Part shown: piece by piece, positions 56,701 through 63,711 of the stretch | How positions within the stretch are numbered: position 1 is the first letter of the stretch | Layout: each line of letters starts with the position of its first letter | NCBI GenBank assembly: GCA_035430165.1 | Contig: DAOMGE010000008.1 | Span: 1-64,000 of the forward strand | Direction: 5' to 3' | DNA from: UBA7239 sp035430165 | GTDB lineage: Bacteria; Pseudomonadota; Gammaproteobacteria; Pseudomonadales; UBA7239 | Length of the DNA stretch: 64,000 bases | Program-made: the position numbers and the translations under genes | The notes under the pieces: generated by a model | The model's input: the letters and a program-made list of their open reading frames with translations, nothing else | Told to the model about the DNA's origin: nothing | Database searches by the model: none

Positions 56701-56753
56701 GAAAACAGGATGGAGAAAATCATCTTGAAGGGGAGGAGTAAAATTTTTAACAC
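50745..56753 (-). CDS. alpha-2-macroglobulin family protein (YfhM-like) with thioester
   Basis: 2002 residues, GTG start with AAGGAA about 6 bp upstream. Macroglobulin and bait-region segments span about 100-1450; MG domains are marked by YLFTDRGLYRPGETAHV. The thioester motif is intact: Cys1507-Thr-Glu-Gln1510 (CTEQ) in the TED domain, followed by GGFGLWAANP. Bacterial members trap proteases that enter the periplasm while PBP1C repairs the wall. Unlike the usual lipoprotein form, the N-terminus has two hydrophobic segments (about 10-25 and 69-87) and no lipobox (LWQC). A low-complexity Gly/Ser/Asn/Glu insert (about 1893-1930) sits in the C-terminal domain. Longer than the common 1500-1700 residues. 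Confidence 0.9.
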   Translation of the reverse strand: MLKILLLPFKMIFSILFSLLLFLWQCGAWWAEVLFGKIDWHAPAWAVSLHGYLSQIKGWAANNPRRAAGTVSGILLTGASSVYGWYWYKHLPQPHTVHYSISAPSLTDYSGNAPQVDVLEIRFSESVAPLDQIEKPVTRGIDIAPQKAGKWTWVNDRVLRFKPDSDWPVDGYYDVTLAKKGWLTPGTLLENYSDHFKTAAFSAKISESSFYQDPTDSTLKKLVATVHFSHPVDEDSLRSRITLIPGEGLQFRDARDTRQAAFTLTFDKQKLNAYIHSLPLAMPLETVPLTLHIDKNVASNLGGNKTAEALETSISVTGRYRLTFDNIQSGFANNEKDEPQQILTVDSSHPVADEKIRDKVKAWLLPVDNGHGGEYWSETDVTETVLKNAQPLVLAHVPSMEPLNQHHAFRFKAPVNRSVYVRVAENIESTAGYIAKKPTASVFSLQEYPKALHMLSSGALLNLNGEKKIGFMSRGVKRARVEIARILPEQLHHLVGQNQGSFAHPSMSEDDFDRLVERDKQTIELSQSADNGNTIYDHVDLGKYLNAEGGRKGIFVLHLTNDEANVNRTFEHNRYYYSYSENSDDEGNENYGNHDSEHTDDLRFVLVTDLGIITKRSLDQSQDVFVQSLSTGKPVDGANVRVIGKNGLDVQAGVTDSNGHVSFPKMGEFTREKTPLMYLVSKGNDLSFLPINDRNRSLGFSRFDIGGLSNATAKNQLSAYLFTDRGLYRPGETAHVQLLVRTADWLGQLKGLPLELDITDPRGAMTQHNNIALSDSGFDAVDFTSSEVAPAGEYQANLYLIESNHYRTHLGSTRFTVRDFEPDRMKVDASLSELPVQGWIKPQDVKGLVRARHLFGAPASGRTVKAEFSLDPVFPAFPRYPDHHFYIGDVVKNSVQEHLQPTTTDDKGEATLDFDLKRFAKSTYQLNLLAQVFEAEGGRNVQAEKSMLVSSAPFLLGIKSEDTLTYVSKNAVRKVNVLAINPSLEPVAADGLSLNFYEYRYVSVLVKQRNGTFKFESRRKDILLDNKPFTVAKGGQDLPLPTNEPGDFAYLIKDADGNTLNEVRFSVAGQGNVTRSLERNAELQLKLSKKSYGPGETIEINVRAPYTGSGLITIEKDKIYAYQWFRADTTNSVQTITVPDTVEGNAYVNVQFVRDPSSPEVYMSPLSYGVVPFSISLDARRLDVKVDAPATVLPGDNIAFRLTASEPSRIALFAIDEGILQVAAYKNPDPLAFFFQKRALEVSTSQILDLILPEFTQLMNAAAGGDGEGALQRQLNPFKRKHQAPAVYWSGLVDVPAGTQTFNYPVPESFNGKLRIIAVAATPARIGVYTGATEVRGPLVLTPNIPAFIAPNDEVLVTSGIYNNLAEKRTVTLSLKTSEGLTVASDAKVTVDIEPQHEAVAEFRLKGTDKLGSADMYFTAETRTAANPVTATADIAVMHLHETTSVRPAVPYRTQLSVGRTDKSSLDIGVTRDLHEQLRKAEFGVDLSPMVWMRGLSNYLENYAYACTEQLVSRALPDLVFEQPADLKAAHSPAINNAISILRQRQNEQGGFGLWAANPIVIPVVTAYATDFLLEARERGYPVPQDMLDRASGFLEVMANQPNDDMEEMRARAYAAYLLTRQGKTTTRILASITDQLNTYHSKEWKTDITAAYLASSHMLLKQDDVARALVKGVPWRGINNEAGLYGTYYDSLVHDTELLTLLARHFPDMLDKVPATVLDSFGDRISHNNYHSLSAANMIRAIDLYGTKVAANGGKVDAKALLKDKQTLLLAMEGKPPRASMPSGTQSVTVTKTDGPFAFYLMSESGFDHAVPQDAMTQGLEVVSEYQDLNGKPLVQTRIGDEFLVQLRIRSTDRNSISQIALVDLLPGGVEPVVQPPVSDPVASAGGGNESTSDSGESGNNNSEAADGSEPVASNAGSNRISQAATASVAGRSTWQPEYADIRDDRIVLYGTASHDAQTYVVRVRAINAGKFQGPPPYAEAMYEPTVQGRGKPAALEITKP

Positions 56754-56972
56754 AGGTATTCCTTACCGTTGCCTGGATGGCTTGCCGGTCTGGCGAGAGA
56801 GAAGGGGTGTGGCTACAGCATGAAGCCGACAAGGATTCTAGCACGCTTTATTTCTGCAAAATGGCAGGAAGCAATCGCTGAAAAAAATATTTTCCAGGAT
56901 GGCTGTGTTCCTGTTTGCCTGCAGGTTTTTGCCCCATAATGCACGACGCCCCAACATCCCGGAGTGCTCCGT

Positions 56973-57989
56973 TTGTATTCCCTGTTACGCCCCTTATTGT
57001 TTTCACTGGATGCTGAAAAAGCCCACCACATCACGCTGCAAGGCATGGCATTTGCCCACAAGTCAGGCTTGTTGGCACTGTATGCGGGTAAACCGGTAGT
57101 CGACCCCGTCACCGTCTTCGGTATCCGTTTCCCGAATCGCGTCGGTCTTGCTGCCGGTCTCGACAAGAATGCCGATTATATCGATGCACTTGGTGCGCTC
57201 GGTTTCGGTTTTGTTGAAGTCGGGACCATCACACCGCGGCCCCAACCCGGCAATCCACAACCACGATTATTCCGTGCCGTGGCGCAACACGGCATCGTCA
57301 ATCGCATGGGATTCAATAATCTGGGTGTCGAACATCTGGTGCAGAAAATTCGCCAGCGTACCTACCAGGGTGTACTCGGTGTCAACATTGGCAAGAATGC
57401 CACGACACCGGTCGAGCATGCGCTCGATGATTATCTGTTCTGCCTGGATGCGGTGTATGCCGATTGCGATTACATCACGGTCAATCTCTCATCGCCTAAC
57501 ACACCGGGCCTGCGTGACCTGCAATTTGGCGAACCACTGCAGCGATTGCTGGATGGTTTGAAAAAACGCCAGCAACAATTGCATACGCAGCATGGCAGCT
57601 ATAAACCGCTGCTGGTAAAAATTGCGCCGGACCTGGCAACAGACGATATCGATAATATTGCAGAAACCTTTTTGCAATTGCAGATTGATGGCGTCATTGC
57701 CACCAACACCACCATCGACAAGACGGCGCTGGCAGGCACCGGCCTGGAAAACGAGGCGGGCGGTTTGAGTGGTGCTCCCGTTTACGAAAAATCGAATGCA
57801 GTCCTCAGGCACCTTGCGCAAAGACTCGATGGCAAGATGCCGTTAATCGGAGTCGGCGGCATTGAAAGCGGCATGCAGGCACAAGCCAAGATTGATGCAG
57901 GTGCATCACTGGTACAACTGTATTCCGGATTGATTTATCGCGGGCCGGATCTGGTTAAAGAATGCGCACAGACACTGGGAAAACCTTGA
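56973..57989 (+). CDS. pyrD: dihydroorotate dehydrogenase, quinone-linked (class 2)
   Basis: 338 residues with a TTG start: GGAG at 56961-56964 is 8 bp from the TTG at 56973, while the GTG at 56964 overlaps that ribosome site. The N-terminus MYSLLRPLLFSLDAEKAHH matches class-2 enzymes with a membrane-facing helix pair. FMN-site motifs: GLAAGLDKNADYID, VGTITPRPQPGNP, NRMGFNN and the catalytic Ser in NLSSPNTPGLR. It oxidises dihydroorotate with ubiquinone in pyrimidine synthesis. Confidence 0.93.
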   Translation: MYSLLRPLLFSLDAEKAHHITLQGMAFAHKSGLLALYAGKPVVDPVTVFGIRFPNRVGLAAGLDKNADYIDALGALGFGFVEVGTITPRPQPGNPQPRLFRAVAQHGIVNRMGFNNLGVEHLVQKIRQRTYQGVLGVNIGKNATTPVEHALDDYLFCLDAVYADCDYITVNLSSPNTPGLRDLQFGEPLQRLLDGLKKRQQQLHTQHGSYKPLLVKIAPDLATDDIDNIAETFLQLQIDGVIATNTTIDKTALAGTGLENEAGGLSGAPVYEKSNAVLRHLAQRLDGKMPLIGVGGIESGMQAQAKIDAGASLVQLYSGLIYRGPDLVKECAQTLGKP

Positions 57990-57990
57990 C

Positions 57991-60186
57991 ATGAAACCAC
58001 TCCAGCTTGTCGCTACCTGCGCACGCGCACTCGAACCCTTGCTTGCAGAAGAACTGCAGGCAATGTTTGCGCAGGATGTGCTGCCCGGTGATCGTATTGT
58101 CACCTTCACTGCCAGCCCGGAAGTGATTTACCGCGTGCTACTCGGCACGCGCATTGCCAACCGTATCCTGCTGCCTGTCTGTACGGTTCCGGCCAGTGAT
58201 GGCGATGAGCTTTACCACGGTTTGTGCCAGCAAAACTGGACGCCGTACCTGAATCCCGAACTGACATTCTGTGTCGATTTTATCGGCGAGTCCGACACCA
58301 TTCGCAACAGTATGTACGGTGCAGTACGCGTCAAGGATGCGCTGGTTGATAGCACACGTGTCGGCAACAACCGCGCAAACGTGGCGAAAGATAATCCGGA
58401 TGTGCGTTTCAATGCCGTGTTGCTCTCAGATGGTAAACAGATCGACCGTGTGCAGGTGGCCATTGATCTCGGCAACGGCAGCCTGCACAAGCGCGGTTAC
58501 CGCACGCAAGCGGGCGAAGCACCGCTGAAAGAAACGGTAGCAGCCGGCATGCTGATGCGCGCTGGTTGGCCAAAAATTGCTGAAGCGGGCGGAGCGCTGT
58601 TTGATCCGTTTTGTGGCAGTGGCACCATTTTGATCGAAGCCGCCTTGATGGCGGCGCGAATTCCCCCCGGTGTTTATCGCGAGCGCTGGGGTGTTTCACA
58701 TTGCCCGTGGCACGATGAGGTGTTGTGGCAAGGGCTGTTGCAGGATGCCAGAAACCGGCTGCTGAATGTTGGCGCGACCGGCCTGCCGCGGATTGTCGGT
58801 GCCGACATGCTGACGACCGTGGTTAAAAAAGCCCACGCCAATATTGATCGTGCCGGTTTGTCCGAATTCATCACCGTCGAAGCGGAGCATGCCAATGACA
58901 GCATGCCGCCGCGTGCAAAAACCGGTTTATTGATCACCAACCCGCCTTACGGTGAACGGCTGGATGATGATCCGGATTTACTCGGCCTCTATGCGCGCCT
59001 CGGTGAAAAAATGAGTGCCATGCATGGCTGGCATGCAGCAGTGTTGACCAGCCAGAAATTGCTCGCGCAATCGATTGGCCTGCGCAGCCATCGTTCCTAT
59101 CGGTTTGATAATGGTGCGATTCCGTGTCGCCTGTATCTGTTCGAGTTGAATGAAAATAACAAATACAAACCGGTGTTGGCTGTCCGGCAAGATGACACCT
59201 GTGATGCAGCCAACCTGTCTGACAATGCGCGCATGCTGTTTAATCGTCTGCAAAAAAACCAGCAGAAACTGGCGCCTTGGCTGAAGCAACACCATATCAG
59301 TTGTTATCGCCTTTACGATGCCGACATGCCGGAATACGCGTTTGCCATTGATGTTTATCGCAATGAAGAGACTGGCCAGCAGCACGTTCACTTGCAGGAA
59401 TATGCGCCGCCCAAAACCGTGGACGAGCAGGGCGCTGCACGCCGTCGTGAAGAAACACAACTCGCCGTATCGGCGGCGCTGGCATTACCGCTACATCGTG
59501 TGCATTTGAAAAAACGTGAACGCCAGAAAGGCGAGAGCCAGTACCAGAAGCGTGAACAGGCTGCAGACGACCAGCGTTTTCAGGTGAAAGAAAGCGGGCA
59601 CACCTTCTGGGTCAACCTGGAAACCTACCTGGATACCGGCTTGTTCCTTGACACACGACCGGTGCGACAACTGATCGCCAGCAAGGCACGCGGCAAACGC
59701 TTCCTCAACCTGTTTGCCTACACCGCCAGCGCCACCGTTTATGCGGCGAAAGCGGGTGCCGCATCGTCACTGACGATTGATATGTCGGCTACATATACCG
59801 ACTGGTCACGCCACAATTTTGCCGCCAATGCCGTCGACACCCGCAAACACAAATTACTGACCGAAGATTGCCTGCAATGGCTGGAACAGGCGACAGAACA
59901 ATTCGATCTGATCTATCTCGATCCACCCACCTTTTCCAACTCCAAACGCATGCAAGGCACATTTGATGTGCAACGTGACCAGGTGAACCTGATCGGCTAT
60001 GCGCTGGATCTGTTGAGTGACGATGGCGAACTGGTGTTTGTCACCAACCACCAGCGTTTCAAATTGCAGGAAGATGTGTTCCTGGATCACGGCTGGCAGC
60101 CAGAAAATATCACTACCGAAACGCTGGATCGGGATTTCCAGCGCAGTAACAAGATTCACCAGTGCTGGATTTTCAGAAGAACGTGA
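57991..60186 (+). CDS. rlmL: bifunctional 23S rRNA methyltransferase RlmKL (m2G2445 / m7G2069)
   Basis: 731 residues. An N-terminal THUMP domain (about 1-160) precedes the RlmL methyltransferase with the NPPYGERL motif near residue 315. The second methyltransferase, RlmK, has FLNLFAYTASATVYAA and DPPTFSNSKRM near residue 650. Fusion of both halves is typical of gammaproteobacteria. It modifies two guanines in the peptidyl-transferase domain of 23S rRNA. One base after the pyrD stop. Confidence 0.95.
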   Translation: MKPLQLVATCARALEPLLAEELQAMFAQDVLPGDRIVTFTASPEVIYRVLLGTRIANRILLPVCTVPASDGDELYHGLCQQNWTPYLNPELTFCVDFIGESDTIRNSMYGAVRVKDALVDSTRVGNNRANVAKDNPDVRFNAVLLSDGKQIDRVQVAIDLGNGSLHKRGYRTQAGEAPLKETVAAGMLMRAGWPKIAEAGGALFDPFCGSGTILIEAALMAARIPPGVYRERWGVSHCPWHDEVLWQGLLQDARNRLLNVGATGLPRIVGADMLTTVVKKAHANIDRAGLSEFITVEAEHANDSMPPRAKTGLLITNPPYGERLDDDPDLLGLYARLGEKMSAMHGWHAAVLTSQKLLAQSIGLRSHRSYRFDNGAIPCRLYLFELNENNKYKPVLAVRQDDTCDAANLSDNARMLFNRLQKNQQKLAPWLKQHHISCYRLYDADMPEYAFAIDVYRNEETGQQHVHLQEYAPPKTVDEQGAARRREETQLAVSAALALPLHRVHLKKRERQKGESQYQKREQAADDQRFQVKESGHTFWVNLETYLDTGLFLDTRPVRQLIASKARGKRFLNLFAYTASATVYAAKAGAASSLTIDMSATYTDWSRHNFAANAVDTRKHKLLTEDCLQWLEQATEQFDLIYLDPPTFSNSKRMQGTFDVQRDQVNLIGYALDLLSDDGELVFVTNHQRFKLQEDVFLDHGWQPENITTETLDRDFQRSNKIHQCWIFRRT

Positions 60187-60202
60187 AAATGAGTGCCCGA
60201 TT

Positions 60203-60706
60203 TTATTGAACAGTGTTACTGGCAGCATCAGCATACCGCGCATAACCGTTTGCCAGCATCGCCAGTGCTTCTTCCATGTCGTCGGTTTTATCGGCAATAC
60301 TCATCATCAACGCTTCATTGGATGCGTACACCTCGTGGCGGATGTGGCCCTTGTCACGCGCTTTGGCAAATATTGGTAACAACGCAATGATACGTTGGCG
60401 GATGATGCCCATTTCCAGCGGATGCCGTGTGCTTTTGTTGGTTAACTGGTAAATATTCAGCATGAACGTGTACATCAGCGTTTCTTCCACACTATTGCCG
60501 GCGGCAAGTGAATGGATGGCGTGTCGCAACATGCTGCGGTCTGCCAACACTTCAATTGATACCATTTCGTTGGCTACGGCGAGATAGCCTGGCAATAATG
60601 CGTACACGTTCTGGTACGTGGCATCGTCCAGTTCGGTTTTGGCTGTGACGAGATAACCCACCAACAGGCGTTGTAGATGGGAATGGGTAGATGCAGTGTC
60701 TGTCAT
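60203..60706 (-). CDS. hypothetical protein, all-helical
   Basis: 167 residues, not recognised. The chain looks almost fully alpha-helical, with no signal or membrane segment and no Cys. Segments such as SLAAGNSVEETLMYTFMLNIYQLTN and IADKTDDMEEALAMLANGYARY are the most likely conserved parts. It lies 11 bp after the GT-C-like membrane protein on the same strand and is probably co-transcribed. Confidence 0.6.
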   Translation of the reverse strand: MTDTASTHSHLQRLLVGYLVTAKTELDDATYQNVYALLPGYLAVANEMVSIEVLADRSMLRHAIHSLAAGNSVEETLMYTFMLNIYQLTNKSTRHPLEMGIIRQRIIALLPIFAKARDKGHIRHEVYASNEALMMSIADKTDDMEEALAMLANGYARYADAASNTVQ

Positions 60707-60717
60707 GGGTATTTCCG

Positions 60718-62406
60718 TCAGTCTGTTGGCTTCATCAGTGAATTAAAATCGAGCTGTATTTCTGGCAAGGTCTTGCCGCTTTTTTCGATCAGTGTACTGC
60801 GTACGGCAATCATTTCCTGTGCAGTGATATCCATCCCCGGCTTCATATCAACACGACCGGTCTGGTTAAAGACAATCGTATAACCCTGCGTGCGGAGGAA
60901 ATCGGGCAGGGGAATGGTTTCGCCCCAACCGTAGATATCATAAATGATGTCAGGCGCTTGCAAGCCGCATTCTTTTTCGGCTTGTGGCAAGCGCGCGAAA
61001 AAATTGCGGTAGTTGATGCGCAAACCCATGCTGTCGTAACCATCCCTGTTGATAGCGGCACAGCTGCGCAAGGTATTTTCTACAAGGCCGGCCATATCCC
61101 ATACCCTGATGCGGCCGTGATAATCACGATTCAGGTGATAGGCAATCATGCCCATTTGCTTGCTCATGATAGTCAGCGGTTTCCCGGTTTCCGGTTCCAA
61201 CAGCTGCAAGGTTTTCCGGAATGCCTGCAAGGCACGCCAGTCGCGCACGTGTTCACGGCTGGCCGTTTCAAAAAAACTGGCATCATCACTTGTGATACTG
61301 CGCAGTTGCTGGTGCAACCACAGCGGTGTGCCGCCATTGAATTGCTGGATAAACGCCGGTGTGTAGCACAAGAGCAAAGCAGCAAAAACCGGATTGGCGA
61401 ATCGCATCACGCCTGTCATCGTGATGGAGGTTGCCAGTAACCACATCGGCGCAACCAGCGGCACCCAGAAACGACCTTCCTTCATCCAGTCGCCACCGCT
61501 GGCAATCACAAAGCCGCCGTAGATCAACAGCCACAACGCACAAGCCGTCGCCAGCGTATTTTTTTTCAAGGGAAAACAGGATTTGAATATTGCGATCGCC
61601 AACACCAGCCAGGTCAGCGCCACACCGACAGCCGCCACAGGATTGCGGAATAAACGCGACGCGTATTTGATACCGGCTTGCACTTGCTCAAAACCGGGAT
61701 GACCACTTTTGGCGTAAACCGGATTGGCCATCCACATGCCGAAATACAGGTATTGCCAGAGCATGACTGCGATAAATGGCAACAACAATACGAGCAATGC
61801 GGGTTTGCGATACAGCGCGCTGAAACACACAAGAAAAGCAGGCCCGATCAACAACATTTCAGGTCGGATAGTGGCGAGAAAAATAGCACCTGTCCACGCA
61901 GTTGCAGAGGAATTTTTTTCAATGTGTTGTATCAATCCTTGCAGGAATAACAAGGCGCTGAATGCAGCCAGTGTTGTGCCCATCCCGGAATAGGCCCAGT
62001 AACTGAAGTAGGGCGTAAGCGCCGTCAACAAAGCCGGCAATGCAAACAGCACGACAGCCTGTTGCCTTGCCATGCGTGCTGATAACCACAACACACCGAT
62101 CGCGCCAGCCAGATTCACCAGATAACCGCTGGTGACAACACTGAATGGGGAGACCAGTGCGAGCAGGGCAGTCAACACATCCAGCAGCAGGCAGGTTGTC
62201 TGTTCGATACGCTCACCGTTGTAATTTTCCATGCTGCCGAATTCCAGCAGCGTGTAGGCGTTCCAGAAATTGATGTGTGAATCGTCATGGCCTGTCGAAC
62301 CACACAGCACGCCATAGGCAACCAACACCAGCAGGGCAGCCGCTAACAACAGTGGATTACCTGTGATGGCGTGGCGAGGGGTGATCGTTGGGCTGGATAC
62401 AGTCAC
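60718..62406 (-). CDS. polytopic membrane protein, GT-C glycosyltransferase-like
   Basis: 562 residues, GTG start with GAGAAG upstream. About 10-11 membrane segments in the first 360 residues. The first loop has HDDSHINFWNAYTLLEFGSMENYNGERIEQ, a double-Asp loop as in GT-C enzymes that take sugars from polyprenyl phosphate. The last ~180 residues are a soluble, probably periplasmic domain. Similar proteins occur in O-antigen or protein glycosylation, but no such locus is nearby. Divergent from mdh. Confidence 0.6.
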   Translation of the reverse strand: MTVSSPTITPRHAITGNPLLLAAALLVLVAYGVLCGSTGHDDSHINFWNAYTLLEFGSMENYNGERIEQTTCLLLDVLTALLALVSPFSVVTSGYLVNLAGAIGVLWLSARMARQQAVVLFALPALLTALTPYFSYWAYSGMGTTLAAFSALLFLQGLIQHIEKNSSATAWTGAIFLATIRPEMLLIGPAFLVCFSALYRKPALLVLLLPFIAVMLWQYLYFGMWMANPVYAKSGHPGFEQVQAGIKYASRLFRNPVAAVGVALTWLVLAIAIFKSCFPLKKNTLATACALWLLIYGGFVIASGGDWMKEGRFWVPLVAPMWLLATSITMTGVMRFANPVFAALLLCYTPAFIQQFNGGTPLWLHQQLRSITSDDASFFETASREHVRDWRALQAFRKTLQLLEPETGKPLTIMSKQMGMIAYHLNRDYHGRIRVWDMAGLVENTLRSCAAINRDGYDSMGLRINYRNFFARLPQAEKECGLQAPDIIYDIYGWGETIPLPDFLRTQGYTIVFNQTGRVDMKPGMDITAQEMIAVRSTLIEKSGKTLPEIQLDFNSLMKPTD

Positions 62407-62416
62407 GGCGCTTCTC

Positions 62417-62422
62417 TATAAT
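62417..62422 (+). promoter_or_regulatory. -10 box of mdh
   Basis: Perfect TATAAT about 100 bp before the mdh GTG. No convincing -35 at 16-18 bp, so it may depend on an activator. Confidence 0.4.
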
Positions 62423-62522
62423 GCCCCCGCATTTTGGGTGATACCCGTCGCAAGCTCAACTCAAAAGGTTTTGCCGGCCCGTGTTCACCGCCACTCACCA
62501 GATCCTCGTTGGAGTTCCTATC

Positions 62523-63506
62523 GTGAAACAGCCCGTACGTGTCACCGTGACCGGCGCCGCCGGCCAGATCAGCTATTCCCTGTTGTTCCGCATTGCTTCT
62601 GGTTCCATGCTGGGTCCGGATCAGCCGGTTATCCTGCAAATGCTGGAAATTACACCGGCCCTGGAAGCGCTGAAAGGCGTGGCAATGGAACTGGATGACT
62701 GCGCATTCCCGCTGCTTGCCGGCATGGTTTGCACCGATGACCCGATGGTTGCCTTCAAGGACACCGATTACGCCTTGCTGGTAGGCGCACGTCCACGCGG
62801 CCCTGGCATGGAGCGTAAAGACCTGCTCGAAGCCAACGCAGCAATCTTCTCTGTACAAGGCAAGGCAATTGATGCCGTGGCCAAGAAATCCATCAAGGTG
62901 CTGGTTGTTGGTAACCCTGCCAACACCAACTCGCTGATTGCCCAGCGCAACGCGCCATCGATCAACCCGCGCCAATTCACTGCCATGACCCGCCTTGACC
63001 ACAACCGCGCCATGGCGCAGCTGGCGGGCAAGACAGGCAAGACCGTCAACGACGTGAAAAAAATCACCATCTGGGGCAACCACAGCGCCACGCAATATCC
63101 CGATATTTCCAAGGCGCTGGTCGATGGCAAGCCGGCAGACTCACTGGTTGATCGCAGCTGGTACGAAAACGATTACATCCCGACCGTGCAACAGCGCGGC
63201 GCGGCCATCATCAAGGCGCGCGGTGCATCTTCTGCCGCGTCGGCTGCCAATGCTGCAGTGGATCACATGCGTACCTGGGCTCTCGGCACTGCCGACGGTG
63301 ACTGGGTTTCCATGGGTGTATACTCCGACGGCTCTTACGGCATCGAGAAAGGCCTGATCTACTCTTTCCCTTGCGTGTGCAAGAACGGCGACTGGGAAAT
63401 TGTCCAGGGCTTGGAAATTTCCGATTTCTCACGCGCCAAGATGAAAGCGACCGAGCAGGAACTCTGCGAAGAACGCGATGGCGTCAAACACTTACTGCCT
63501 AACTGA
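62523..63506 (+). CDS. mdh: malate dehydrogenase (NAD-dependent)
   Basis: 327 residues from a GTG start with GGAG 9 bp upstream; the longer frame is not used. The NAD fold has VTGAAGQISYSLLFRIASG. Substrate Arg residues are in ARPRGPGMERKDLL and MTRLDHNRA; the catalytic His is in IWGNHSATQYPD. This is the cytosolic-like MDH type common in beta- and gammaproteobacteria rather than the E. coli type. It makes oxaloacetate in the TCA cycle. Confidence 0.95.
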   Translation: MKQPVRVTVTGAAGQISYSLLFRIASGSMLGPDQPVILQMLEITPALEALKGVAMELDDCAFPLLAGMVCTDDPMVAFKDTDYALLVGARPRGPGMERKDLLEANAAIFSVQGKAIDAVAKKSIKVLVVGNPANTNSLIAQRNAPSINPRQFTAMTRLDHNRAMAQLAGKTGKTVNDVKKITIWGNHSATQYPDISKALVDGKPADSLVDRSWYENDYIPTVQQRGAAIIKARGASSAASAANAAVDHMRTWALGTADGDWVSMGVYSDGSYGIEKGLIYSFPCVCKNGDWEIVQGLEISDFSRAKMKATEQELCEERDGVKHLLPN

Positions 63507-63520
63507 TAACCGGGGGAATT

Positions 63521-63658
63521 ATGGCCAATCCACACGCTCCACAACAAAGCAGCAATACAGAAACCGATAAAGATGGCAGTGCTGATGCATTCGCAGCAGT
63601 CGCCATTATCGCCGTTGTTGTCAGCACCGTTGTTTACTGGTTGCATGGCATGGCGTAA
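63521..63658 (+). CDS. 45-aa membrane mini-protein downstream of mdh
   Basis: A short frame starting MANPHAPQQSSNTETDKDG, a polar acidic head, then one hydrophobic segment (about residues 21-40) ending YWLHGMA. GGGGGA lies just before the ATG. It is 14 bp after mdh and followed by a terminator, so it is probably the last cistron of the mdh transcript. Not recognised; too short for routine gene calling. Confidence 0.6.
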   Translation: MANPHAPQQSSNTETDKDGSADAFAAVAIIAVVVSTVVYWLHGMA

Positions 63659-63683
63659 TCCCGCCATCAGGCAGGATTCACAG

Positions 63684-63708
63684 AAACGCAGCTTCGGCTG
63701 CGTTTTTT
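63684..63708 (+). terminator. rho-independent terminator with TTCG tetraloop
   Basis: Stem AAACGCAGC / GCTGCGTTT, loop TTCG, then T6. Ends the mdh operon. Confidence 0.92.
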
Positions 63709-63711
63709 GTT

